Shown: in pieces, positions 45,770 through 57,090 of the stretch
How the letters are laid out: each line of letters opens with the position of its first letter
Position numbering within the stretch: position 1 is the first letter of the stretch
From: Agrocybe praecox
Lineage: Eukaryota; Basidiomycota; Agaricomycetes; Agaricales; Agrocybaceae
NCBI GenBank assembly: GCA_964017145.1
Contig: OZ024849.1
Span: 3,534,001-3,598,000 of the forward strand
Length of the DNA stretch: 64,000 nt
Direction of reading: 5' to 3'
The notes under the pieces: generated by a model
What the model was told of the DNA's origin: nothing
The model's database searches: none
Seen by the model: the letters and a program-made list of their open reading frames with translations, nothing else
Translations under genes and position numbers: made by a program

Positions 45770-46290
45770 GTCGTGAGTGCCAGTGCGTAGGTGGGTGGGC
45801 GAGAATGGCTAGCCTAGGTAGGTGGGGTAGGATGAGAGCGGGGGTCCAGTCGAAAGCAATGAGAGAGCAGGGGACGATGATGTTGGTTATGTATGCGCGT
45901 ATGCGCGTATGTACAAGATATAGGACAATGACAATGACAGCAGTCCGACAGCGACAGCGACAATAAGAACAGCAAACAGGAATAGGAATAGTCACAGACA
46001 ATAATGAGATGGATAAGTACAATCGAGACACAATCAAGTCAATAGGACGTATAGCGCCGTGTTAAGCAACAGATGGATGTGAGAAGGTTTGTGTGTGGGG
46101 AAAAGAAAGAAAGGGACGAGCGACTGAGAAACAAACAAACGAACCAAACAGGACGGAATTCGATTTGATTGGGACTGGTCTCGAACCGATGTCCGGACCC
46201 GCGTAATTCGTACATAGCTACTTCACGTGGCACTGTCAGGTGCGTGGTACGCGACGCGTCAGATAAGATAAGATAGTCCACGAGTGGATC
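45770..46290 (-). promoter_or_regulatory. Conserved upstream block of D genes (D7 copy)
   Basis: Complement carries GATAAGATAAGATAG-type repeats, ACGCGTCGCGT, CACCTGAC and GGTTCGAGACC in the same order as before D5, D6, D8 and D9. It lies between A6 and D7. The ATG of D7 follows at 45747. Confidence 0.55.
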
Positions 46291-46346
46291 CGCAGCACAC
46301 GAAGCTATGTAAAGATATTGTACAAAGTAACTGTTCACGCGAACGT

Positions 46347-47266
46347 TCAGGATCTGAAAGGCTTCATCCTGAATACCACCAGAGACCCAATTATTATCAC
46401 CGTGCCCAAGGAAACGAGCGAAACCAGACCCGGTGGAGAGAACATGGACCTGGTTGAGGGTGAGAAATACTGCGCGTAGTCCTTCGTGGATTTATCTGCG
46501 CACGTCAGATACTTATATGAGTGTACATATTTCTAAGTAAAAGTACGATATGAAAACGCACCTTCCATGGGTTTATCCTCATTTTCGGCGCGTGTGATCC
46601 CATCGACGATAGCTTCATGGTTGATAGAAGCGTCTCCATTTCCTCAATAACAAACATTCGTAAGTATAACTTAATGGACGACAAAGATACGATAGACATA
46701 CCTGAACATTCGTCTATTTTGACTCCAAGTGCACCTTCCGTTGTTTGATCCTCAGCCCCAAAGTGTTCCATTGCATTTACGCGGAGTACCTCATTGATAG
46801 AATTGTTCTGGTGCTCTGCATGTCGAGCGTTCGTAAGTCTATCTAATATATCACGCAAACTGAACATACCGGAACGGCCGAGCATATTATTGACGGAGTA
46901 CTCTGGCGGACCAGATCCTTCTGCAGAGTAATTGATATTATCCCTGTGAACTGTACGCGTAACTCGGTTGGTGAAGGTAGAGTTATCATTAAATGATCCT
47001 TGGATAGTAGTATTGGTCGCGTTGTTGGAATTCAAGTACGAATTCGTCGTTGAGTTGTTGTGGTTGTGGTTATAGAGGCTGTTGAGTTGCGCTATATTGA
47101 GATTTCCATGTATATGAATGTGGTGTCCTGTCCTGGCAGTAGAAGCCGAATGGTTAGAGTCGAGAAAGGATTTGGCCCCCATGGATGCGCGACGACGAGT
47201 AGACCGTCTGCGGCGGCGAAGTCTTTCCAGCCTTCGCCTGTGAAGCTTTATGTTTTTTAATGGCAT
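46347..47266 (-). CDS. A6: arginine-rich, predicted tail-anchored protein (Family 1, group A)
   Basis: Exons 47266-46870, 46815-46702, 46642-46562 and 46495-46347, all phase 1, give 246 residues. RRRLERLRRRRRSTRRR occupies 10-26, HHIHIHGNLNI 48-58 and NSNNATNTTIQGSFNDNS 79-96. Exon 2 and exon 3 (38 and 27 codons) form an acidic middle. The anchor LVSLVSLGTVIIIGSLVVF (221-239) is followed by RMKPFRS. The reading frame happens to stay open through the first three exons and their introns, so intron retention would give a longer product without an anchor. D7 lies downstream on the same strand; this is the one A-D pair in which both partners are intact. Confidence 0.87.
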
Positions 47267-47269
47267 ATA

Positions 47270-48130
47270 AGAATTGGAATGTTGTGGTGATATCTTGGGG
47301 TATCAGTGGATATTCCAAATGGATGAAGACTTAACTCAAATATCGCGAGTGTGGCTTGCAGGTCACTTCGAACGAGTTGCAACCGAGGAAAAGATGTATT
47401 TGGCATGCGGTCAAACAAAACAAAACATCGGCCATATTTTCGCCCGGTTGGATGCCGCTACCTCTGGCGTCATCAAAACGTCACCTCACGTGTTCGTGTT
47501 AAAATTTAGACCATCAAGATCCGGTTAATCTTATTTATATATTTTTATCTAATCATATTCCGGCCCTCCTTTACTATTATTTTACATTCCCTTCTTGGGC
47601 GTGGGATGGCAAAAAAGAAGACAGAGACTTTTTAACACATCTTATACATCCTTTGAGTGAATTAAAACTCCCAGGACTATATCTCATTGGATCCTAAGTG
47701 ATGGGGCTACAATCAATGAACAAAATACAGTGCACTGTGGTAACTGTATATATACAGAATAATGCACAGAAAAACCTCCTAAATCGTTGGTTTCTCTCGT
47801 AGTTTCAGTAGTCTCAAAGATGGTGCTTCGAACTAAGTTTATTTAGAAATTCTGTATTGGTCCAAAAGCTACGCCGCTCATTAAAGAGGCACGAGAGGCA
47901 TCCAATTCTCAATTGATACGAAAGCCTTGCCATGCCAGCAGCTCTCGGCGACCATGTTTTTAGTAACTCCGCTCCAAGTGTCACCGATCATCATGGATAG
48001 CATAGTAATCAAACGCTATAACCGTAGGAGTAACCTAGATCCATGTCACCGTTGACAGCTGGGATCCAGTTAATTATAAATTCGAGACCGATGCACCTGA
48101 CTTCGTGATGATGCGGTCTTCACCAACTAC
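47270..48130. other. Intergenic, upstream of A6
   Basis: No gene is seen. 47520-47580 resembles the upstream flank of A3 (GATTAGATAAAAA and AGGAGGGCC texts). Confidence 0.4.
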
Positions 48131-48400
48131 GTTAACTTAAACTTAAATGTCTGTGTATGAGAACGTGATGTTCTGGGTCTAGTGTTGAGAAAATAAAAGG
48201 ACGAGCGAGTGAGAAACAAACAAACAAGAATACGATTAAACAAAAGAGGACGGTATTGATTCTTGAATTCGATTGGGCCCGACCCGGTGTCCGGACCCGT
48301 GTAGCTAAGTACATAGGCAGTGCATTTCGCAGTCAGGTGTGTGGGTACGTACTACGCGATGCGTACAGATAAGATAAGACAGTCGACGAATCACGATGGG
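48130..48400 (-). repeat. Orphan copy of the D upstream block
   Basis: GATAAGATAAGAC, CGCGATGCGTAC, CAGGTGTGTGGG and CGGTGTCCGGACCC are in the order seen before D genes, but no D coding sequence follows in the expected direction. It is a relic of a lost D copy or an independently duplicated block. Confidence 0.65.
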
Positions 48401-49315
48401 ATAAATAGAATGTCCACCTAGATCACCACCACACCAAGCTATGGGTCTATCCTCCACGTACAATCAAAACCAAAGAGGAGACCTGCCATGCCTTTTCGCT
48501 ATGCGGATGCCGCCGTTAACATTGTAGATAAAAGCTTACTAGGGCTATCTTGACGTACGTGGTGCCAATCAAAGCTCAACCCCATCCTTACTATCTTTGT
48601 TGTGTACAAAACAGTCCAACTACGACCACGTTCATCTATTACACAGAACAGACGGACGGGATATTCTACCATCATACCTGGTCCGAAGCCTGAAGAAAAT
48701 AACCGCAACTATTGCCGATCGATAAAACTACGGGGCCGTAGATGCGAGGGGCCGCATATAGTCTGGTATGTATGTCCCTACTAACATCAGAAACATAAAG
48801 ATCAGTGGTGTAATCCGGGTGACACTTACTCTATCAATCAATCTAGTTGATAGAATCATCGTCGTTTTCTCATGGTATTAGGATAGGTGAGTGCGTTTAG
48901 ATGTTGTATTCTGCCTTGTCACGTCCAGAACACCTGCAGAGCAATGCAGGGACTATTAATACACGAATGCGAGGAGGGTAACAACGACGTGACGTGCGCC
49001 CAAATATATCCGGCGTAAAACTATAGTTATTATACTCAGGCAGGCGCTCTAATGATGTCAGTAACCCGTGGCCGCTTCAAATGGAGCCGAACGTACATAC
49101 ACAATTTGTGACAGCGTAACTTTCCATCTGGCCCATTCACTAATCAGATTAAATAGCTGATATCACACATTATTTTATTTTTGGAAGATCTTTCATACGC
49201 CTTTGGACACGTTCAAAAATACGGATGAAATAAGAAATAATATTGTTCTGTAAACGCGAAGAGAAGTCTTATGAGAATAAATTAAATTAAATTTCGTAAA
49301 AATATGTGATCACGT
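48401..49315. other. No gene; relic flank at 48895-48990
   Basis: 48895-48990 is the inverted counterpart of 23400-23490 (GACGTGACAAGGCAGAATAC on the complement), the text before the relic at 23481. The rest is unassigned. Confidence 0.45.
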
Positions 49316-50228
49316 TCAGGATTTGAAAGGCTTCATCTTGAGTACTACCAGCGACCCAATGATTATTACGGTGCCCAAAGAAACGAGCGAAACCAGGCCT
49401 GGTGGGGCGAACATGGACCTGGTTGAGAGTGAGAAATACTGCATGTAATTTTTGACGCATTTCTCTGTGCACGTCAGATGCTTATATGAGTGTACATGTT
49501 GCCAGCTATGAGTACGCTACAATAACGCACCTTCCATGGGTTTATCCTCATTTCCGGAGCCTGTGATCCCACTGACAATAACTTCATGGTTGATAGGAGC
49601 GTCTCCATCTCCTCAATAACAAGCGTCCGTAAGTATAACTTCATGGACCACAAGCATGACGGACATACCTGCACATTCGCATATTTCGACTCCAAGTGCA
49701 CCTTCCGTTGTTTGATCCTCAGTCTTGAAGTGTTCCATTGCCTTTACGTGCAGTATCTCATTGATAGAATTGTTCTGGTCCTCTGAGTAGCCAAAGTTCA
49801 TAAGTCTGGCTTATTTCACTACACAAACGGGAAATACCTGAACAATCGAGCCTATTATTGACCAACTCCTCTGTCGGACCAGATCCTTCTGCAGCGTAAT
49901 TGATATTCTCCTTGTGAACTGTACGCGTAACTCGCTTTGAGGAATTAGAGTTATTATTAAACGACCCTTGGATAGAAGTATTGGTCGCATTGTTGGAATT
50001 GGAGTACGAATTTGTCGTGGACTGTGCGTGGTTATACAAGTTGGTGAGTTGGGCTACGTTGAGATTGCCATGTATGTGAATGTGGTGTTCTGTCCCAGAA
50101 ATAATGTGATGCTTAGACTCGAGAAAGTACTTGGCCGCCATGTGTGCACGACGACTAGCCGCCTGTCTCCGGCGACGAAGCCGGTCCAGTCTTCGTTTTA
50201 GAAGCTGCTTGTTTCTCAATCCCACCAT
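49316..50228 (-). CDS. A7: arginine-rich, predicted tail-anchored protein (Family 1, group A)
   Basis: Exons 50228-49838, 49782-49669, 49611-49531 and 49464-49316, phase 1, give 244 residues. The start MVGLRNKQLL differs from the usual MPL. The Arg stretch is KRRLDRLRRRRQAASRR, more diverged than elsewhere. HHIHIHGNLNV and NSNNATNTSIQGSFNNNS follow. The anchor exon reads LVSLVSLGTVIIIGSLVVL with the tail KMKPFKS. Splice sites are all GT...AG. No D gene follows within 1 kb; the orphan D block (48130-48400) does, which suggests a lost D partner. Function is unknown. Confidence 0.85.
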
Positions 50229-50240
50229 GGAAGAATTTGA

Positions 50241-51256
50241 ATGTTGTGGTATTGTATTAGCGTATTAGTGGATAGTCCCAGCGGCGCCCAAGAGGGAAGA
50301 ATGGCTGCAGAGAAGAAAAAGTCAAACGTCTGGGGGGCTGCAAAGACGGACCAGCGGATTAAGTACCAAGTGAATAAAAATAGATTGTTTCTTCTATTTG
50401 GTTCACCAGTGCAGAGCAGTTTTCAGTCCAGAGTGCCTTATCACTGTCAGGTTTAGTCCTGATAAGGCCCGTTTTTTACATGACCAGACATGCCGAAACA
50501 TACTTAGATCCGACAAATGTATGATTATAATTCGGCTATCAATTTGGGCGATCCGGGGTCACACGCCTCCAAAAGGAGAATGTCATTTATTCTCTGCCGA
50601 GTGCACTTTGAACGTTGAACGTTGAACGTCGAACTGTGAAGAGCTCCGAGCAGCCTATTGTCACTTGCTCCTCAATATCAGTGGCTAATATCTGAGTTTA
50701 CATGGGTGTACTAGACTAATGCAAGAAATTATAAAGATCGCAGTTAGAACTTACGTAGATCCACAGTGGGGGAAAAACTTGTACATATGCAATATATTCT
50801 ATATTGCCAGGGGGTTAAGTATGAAATACAGGCATTTTATCTTACTATTTATGCTAAAAGCGTTGTCGTTCTACTATTCTTTTTGATTCAGTGTAAGAAG
50901 TTCGACCAGGTGCATGTTCGAATGAAGATTCATTTCTGAAGGCCCAAAAATGGTATGCCGTCCGAAGCCGTAAGGGATTTTTCCTCCGGGGATATCATTT
51001 GTTAGCCGACTTATACCGATCGAACGATACCTCTGCATGCACATTTACTAGCTGGTAAACCTGTATGACAGGGCGGTGCACACCCGACTTCCAAGAAACG
51101 GAGGAAAATGATGCAATCCATCGATAATTTATTTTTATTCATTTGGTGCAAAGAAAGTCAAACGTCTGAAATAGATTGTAGGCGAGGGGGAATTAGAGGA
51201 TGGATGGCGGACAGCGAATGGAAAAACAGATGCGAGCACAAATGGGCTAAAACAAT
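50241..51256. other. Intergenic
   Basis: Upstream flank of A7 and unassigned sequence. About 50980-51050 resembles part of the A1 flank. From about 51180 the text is the D8 3' flank. Confidence 0.4.
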
Positions 51257-51890
51257 AGGGCGTTTCAAAGTAGCCCGAATTTCCCAACTTTTGGCCCAAC
51301 TTTTGATCCCAACTTTTGTCCCGATCGCGAAAAGTTGGGAGTCAAAAGTTGGACCAACTTCCGAAAGTCGAGCTCTTGGCCACGACTTTCGGGCTCAACT
51401 TTTGCTTCCAACTTTTTGCACCCAACTTTTCTGCTGAGTACGGTAGCATCCGGATTGGCTCACCCTCCTTGTACCTGTCTCTATTTCTGTCCCTACTCCC
51501 AGTGTACATACAGACTTAGCTCGTATAGGACCTGGTTAAATATAGCAAACACGACAGTTCGTGCTCAAGGTTATTAATTTCCCCTTCAAGCCGACAGTAG
51601 TATGGGAAATTTTCTTCTTCGGTTGCGAGCAAAAGTGCACGGATGAGTGCTTGACACTCAGATGGAACAGGCATTGTAGATGGGATTATAAAATTTGGTG
51701 AGTACAGGCAACACGATGGTGGTAAATAAGAAAATTTGGTCTTACATACCCCACTTTTCTGAAAACGTCGGAGGTGGGGGTTTCACAATCGGAGCTCCAA
51801 CTTTTTGATCGACTTTTCGAAAGTTGAAAGAAAAGTTGACCAGTAAGTTGGGCTGAAAGTTGGGAAATTTCGGCTACTTTGAAACGCCCT
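51257..51890. mobile_element. 634-bp fold-back element with AAGTTGGG words
   Basis: Starts AGGGCGTTTCAAAGTAGCCC and its complement from the right end starts AGGGCGTTTCAAAGTAGCCG, with AAT directly outside each end. Many inverted AACTTTT/AAAAGTT words lie inside the arms. The flanks join without it in the D5 3' region (21060-21150). No gene is inside. Confidence 0.85.
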
Positions 51891-51899
51891 AATAACGAC

Positions 51900-53990
51900 G
51901 ATGACAGCGTCATCCTTACTCTGAGCTCAGCGTCATAATCTTTCTTCGTCCAGCTCAACCCTCCTGGTTTCCCAGTCCTCTGACGATCGTATCATCTTCA
52001 TCCTCCTCTCCACTATCCTCTTTCCCATCTCCAAATCCGTCGAAAGTACACTCAACCCCATCGTCACATCCCCTCAATCCACCACGCCCATTCCATTCAT
52101 AACCCACCTCCATCCCCCTCCCTCTCTAACCCCCCACGAAAGGCTCGGATCCCTCTCACCATTCATCTCCCTCACCCTCACCGTCCTCCTCACCGCGCAT
52201 ACCCCTACTCCCTTCCTCAAAACTACCCAGGTCCCCGAACGAACGCATCCTCGAAAGTCCCGCCGCCACCGCCGTCCGTCCGCATCATCATCACCGAACC
52301 CGAATCCAGTCTGAAGCAATCTTCATCCCATCGTCCATCCTGGGGCGTTGTCGTGGTACTGCAGGTACCGGTACCGGTGGTCGTTGACGTTGCAAATTCA
52401 TCGCCTTCGACTTCCCATTCGTTCCGCCAAAAGGATGAAGAGAAGAAGAGCCAGAAGGAGCCATGCCAGACAACTTTGGTGAATCTCTGCCTCTGCCCTT
52501 CCTACCTGCCCTTCCCCCTCCGCTCTCTCCACTCCCACAACCCTCCTAGTTCTGATCGTATCCTCCAATCCCAATCTTCGAACGTCCCCAAATCCACATC
52601 AGTATACTTATTCATCAAAACGACATACGTCCTATCTCGTCTATACCCAAAACGAAAACCATCCTCGTCATTCCTATTCCCGTTTTTCAACGATAACTCC
52701 GAGTCCGAGGTGCTAATGGAGGCGGAAGAGGTACAAGTCGTTATGAACGAGTCCGAATTGCTGTTGTGATAGGGACAAGTGTTGATATAAGAGTGATCAT
52801 AATCGTAGGCCGGCGGTAGAATTTGCTCGCCTAGAGGAAGAAAAAAGAGAGAAATGAAAACAGATTGTTAGAAACAGGTATTAAAAAAGACAGGAGAGCA
52901 TTCCAAGGTTTGAAAGGGAGAGCATGCACGGAAAGAAAGGAAGAAAGGAGGAGGTAAAAAGCGAGCGAGGGTGAACGGAAAACATTAGAAAAGGATCGAA
53001 GTCGAATGCAGAGGGGAAGGGAGGAGTGAAAGAATTGAAAGGGGGGAATTAGGAGGTGAAGAGCGAGAGACGATAGATGCAAAACGAATAAAAGGGAGAA
53101 AGGGGGAGACAGGGTTGGGGAAAACGAGCAAGCGAGCGAAAAAGGATAGAGAAGAGCATAGAAAGACGGACGAACAAGGCTAAAAGAAGAAAGTCAACCA
53201 AGACGAAGACGAAAATAAAAGAAAGGAAAGAGAACGTACCAACTGAAATTGAAACCGCATCATCGACGCCTGTCTGCGTTCACCTCAACCCGTCCAAATC
53301 CGCAAATTCAGCTTTGACGCATGCGAAGGGCCGGAGGAGGGGTTGTAGGTGTTTCTGTGGAGTGTTGATTAGTATCTGGGGATCTTGGGAAAGGGAGGTG
53401 GGAGGAAAGATAAAGAAATGGAAGGGAAAGAAGGGAGGGACGAAGGAAGGTGAACGAGAGAAGCAACGGAGGAAAGAACGATGGGGGAGAAGGAGAAGAG
53501 AGGGGAGAAGAGAAGAGAGGTATGTAGGGACCGGGACGAAGAAAGTAAGAAAGAAAGAGATGGATGGAGAAGAAAAAAACCCACACACCTCAGTCATCTG
53601 CAGCGCTTCCGCCCCCTCGAGACCCATCTCCTGCTCTACCTCCCATAATCGCATTGCTCTTTGTTCAGCACAGGAGAGGGTGTGCAGTTGGAGGTGGACC
53701 TGCGTCGGCTGGGACCAAGTCTGGGCAATGGTGTTGCTGTTGATACTAACACCCTCGCTTGAGCCCTGGGAGAACCCACGCCCAGGATGTGGATAAATAC
53801 CACCCTTTGTCATCTGTGCTGGCGCTGGCGCTGGGGATGGTGATGGTACCGACGATGCAGAGGCGGGAGGTGGTGGGTACGTCCGCGGACTAAGCGTACG
53901 GTTGCGATTGTTGTGCTTGTGGTGATTGGGTGCCACGAGCGAGAACTTGGATTTGGCAGGGTAATGTGACGAGGCGGGCGGTGTCCGCGT
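51900..53990 (-). pseudogene. D8: decayed D-family copy behind A8
   Basis: The first exon is open (APNHHKHNNRNRTLSPRTYP, QVHLQLHTLSCAEQRAMRLW, to about 53590), but the family start codon reads ATTACC-type text instead of ATG. The second segment (53240-53345) has a changed frame after FADLDGL. The C-terminal part is shortened and broken (51960-52770), and its 3' flank is interrupted by the element at 51257-51890. Spacing behind A8 (0.6 kb) equals that of A6-D7. Confidence 0.7.
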
Positions 53991-54289
53991 CCTCGTGAGT
54001 GTTTACGTGAATGTATGTGCCAATGCCAGTGAGAGTGTGTGTGCGTGCGTGCGTCAGTGAGTGGGTGGGCGAGGATGGCTAGGTAGTTGGAGTAAATGAG
54101 GGCGAAGGTAAAGTCTAAAGCAATATCAGAGCAGAGGATGATGATGATAGTTATGTGCGCACGTATTTATGTATGTGCGTATGTACATAATATCAATGAC
54201 AATAACAGCAGCTCGACAGCGACAATGAGAACAGGAATATGAACAGGAACAGCAAATGAGATGGATAAGTACAATGAAGACACAATCAA

Positions 54290-54540
54290 GTCAATAGGAC
54301 GTATGGCACCGTGTTAAGCAAAGATGGATGTGAGAAGGTGCGTGTGTGGGGAAAAGAAAAGGACGGGAGATAGAGAAACGAACCAAACATTTACCAAACA
54401 GGACGGAATCGAATTTGATCGGGACTGGTCTCGAACCGGAGTCCGGAGCCGGGTAAGCGTACATAGTCAGCTCACGTGGCACGATCAGGTGCCTGGGTAC
54501 GCGACGCGCACAGATAAGATAGTACACGAGTGGATCCTTA
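54290..54540 (-). promoter_or_regulatory. Conserved upstream block of D genes (D8 copy)
   Basis: Complement has the GATAAG-containing text, ACGCGTCGCGT-type palindrome (here GCGACGCGCAC), CACCTGATCG and GGTTCGAGACCAGTCCC. Same position relative to D8 as the D7 copy. Confidence 0.5.
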
Positions 54541-54592
54541 GCACACGAAGCTATGTATAAATATTGTACAAAATAAGTAGCACGTTCGACGT

Positions 54593-55511
54593 TCAGGATC
54601 TGAAATGCTTCATTCTGAATACGACTAGAGACCCGATTATTATCACCGTGCCCAAAGAAACGAGCGAAACCAGACCCGGTCGAGAAAACATGGACCGGGT
54701 TGAGTGTGAGAAGTACTGCGCGTAGTCCTTCGTGGATTTATCTGCACGTTAGAGGTCTATATGAGTGTACATAGTTCTATATAGGAGTACGACACATTAA
54801 CGCACCTTCCGTGGGTTTATCCTCATTTCCGGCGCCTATGGTCCCATTCACAATAGCTTCATGGTTGATAGAAGCGTCTCCGTTTCCTCAATAACAAACG
54901 TCCGTAAGTATAAATTAGTGGACGACAAAAGCATGACGGGCATACCTGAACATTCGCATATTTCAACGCCAAGTGCACCGTTCGTTGTTTGATCCTCAGC
55001 CTCGAAGTGTTCTATTGCCTTTACGTGGAGTACCTCATTCATATAATTGTTCTGGTGCTCTGAATGTCAACCGTTCGTAAGTCCATCATAATATATCACG
55101 CAAACTGAGCATACCTGAACGACCGAGCATACCATTGACGGACTCCTCTACCGGGCCAGATCCTTCTGCAGAGTAATTGATATTATCCCTGTGAACTGTC
55201 CGTGTAACTCGCTTTGTGGAGGTAGAGTTATCATTAAATGGTCCTTGGATAGTAGTATTGGTTGCGTTGTTGGAATTCCAGTACGAATTGGTCGTTGAGT
55301 TGTTGTGGTTGTGGTTATACAGGCTGTTGAGTTGCCCTATATTTAGATTCCCATGTATATGAATGTGGTGTTCTGGCCTGGCAACAGAAGCGGAGTGGTT
55401 AGAGTTGAGAAAGTATTTGGCCCCCATGTATACACGACGACGAGCGGACCGTCTCCGGCGACGAAGTCGGTCCAGCCGTCGTCTAAGAACCTTCTTGTTG
55501 CTCAATGGCAT
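54593..55511 (-). CDS. A8: arginine-rich, predicted tail-anchored protein (Family 1, group A)
   Basis: Exons 55511-55115, 55059-54946, 54886-54806 and 54741-54593, phase 1, give 246 residues. The Arg stretch is RRRLDRLRRRRRSARRR, followed by HHIHIHGNLNI and NSNNATNTTIQGPFNDNS. The core Ser after QG is Pro here, the only such change among the intact members. The anchor exon is open to the usual tail KHFRS. Exon sizes equal those of A6 throughout, so A6 and A8 are close duplicates. It pairs with D8 downstream. Function is unknown. Confidence 0.85.
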
Positions 55512-57090
55512 GTAAGAAATTTGAATATTGTGGTTTTATCTTAGCGTCCGGGGGGAGTGATGAAACTGGTTTGGAGTGAAGGTAGTATCAAGGTAAGTGG
55601 GGTTGGAAAGAAGCCAAAAAATGGCCACGTGAAGTAGCAAACTTACACATTGCTATATAAGGTAACTGTCGGGTAACTGACACACGTCAACACAGGTTTC
55701 AACTTTCCGCATTTCCCAATATGCGCACGTGATATCCTAATAGGGAGTTGATTTGTCAGCCACTCAAAACGGAATGCCATCAAAGGCCATCAATGGCGTG
55801 CCGGAGCGTGCCACACTTATGCACGCTTGTGTATTTTTAGGACTTTCAGCGTGCGAAGCGTGCAAAAAATCTTGTCGTGCACGCTTGTTGCACGCTGAAT
55901 ACTTGAAGTATAAGCAAGTTTACATTCAAGTTTACTCTCGTAGATTGAGACAACAGAGCAGCTCCTTTAAAATCCTGTGCTACTCCGCGTCAGTAAGATA
56001 CTGTTTTATAATATTTTCAACTCCAAAATCTTATATGAACTCTCACACTGACTGTACCTATACATGGTGTACACATAGGAGAGCAAGGATAGTAAGTGTT
56101 AGTGTAAGCACCAAAAGGGGATCTACATGAACTGTAGCATAATATTATTTGTACACATTCACGCCCGAACAGAGCGTCAATATGATGTACTGTAAGGTAT
56201 GCACCTTGCCTACGCCCGAAACCGACACAAACATGCCGTCTCGAAGCACAGCCAAGTGCGCATTCCCACGCACTTGATGCGTCTCCTATAATCAGCGAAG
56301 TTGTATGGTGCGCCGTTTGCACCAAAAATCCCACGCGCCAAGTTTTTTTGATCACTTTCTGTTTCTCACCTCTGATGCACCGTAGCACCTATGTAACTTC
56401 ATATAAGTTAGTAGAATAGTAATTAATATGTTTAGATTAGATTAGATTCCCTGCATGCAAGCAAATAGTGCGACGCTCAGGCACAGTATATCGAGTCTAG
56501 ATGGAATATAAGTCCATTTCTTGTTTGTTTAGCCAGCCGATTAACCTTAATCAAGGGACACATCAGGTTCTCTTGGACGTCGTACTCCCTTTCGCTTTCA
56601 TAATCATCAAACATTATTGGAAGAACTGAATTCCCAGAAGAAAATGCTTCTGAACACGATGTGACACCCAACAGTCTTTAAAATGGATCTGGGCACTGGT
56701 TCAATCTCGCCTACCCTTTGGGGACCTCCTGATTGTTACTCAATTTTCTTTCCCAGCTCTTGACAGCGGCTAAAACTTTTCAAAGTGAGCACTTGGTGCG
56801 GTGAACTCCTGAAGTCGTTAGCGAGATCAACCGTCAGCCAAATTCCGTTCCCAGTTCTTTACTGGGACTAAAGCTTGTAAACGTGAGCACATGGTAAATC
56901 TCACTAAGTTCTAACCATGCTATCAACCAAAATCCAAGAAAGTTGTAAAAATCCTTAATCCTTAGACTTTAATCATGTAATACATCGCATATCCGGCAGA
57001 TAAGCTGCCTAGTCCCGCGCTACGCACTGTTGTTTAAATTTTTGGCTAAATTTATACATGTGTAGAGTCACGCCTGCCCCCAGGAGTCCC
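55512..57090. other. Intergenic with LTR fragment and ~100-bp repeats
   Basis: 55520-55650 is the A8 promoter flank. 56188-56265 resembles the start of the solo LTR (TGTAAGGTATGCACCTTG). 56740-56960 holds two units of a ~100-bp repeat. No gene is seen. Confidence 0.5.
56740..56960 (+). repeat. ~100-bp repeat, two units, downstream of A9
   Basis: Units begin TTCCCAGCTCTTGACAGCGG and contain AGTGAGCACTTGGTGCGGTG and ATCAACCGTCAGCCAAATTC. Same units lie on the other side of A9 at 57960-58215. Confidence 0.8.
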
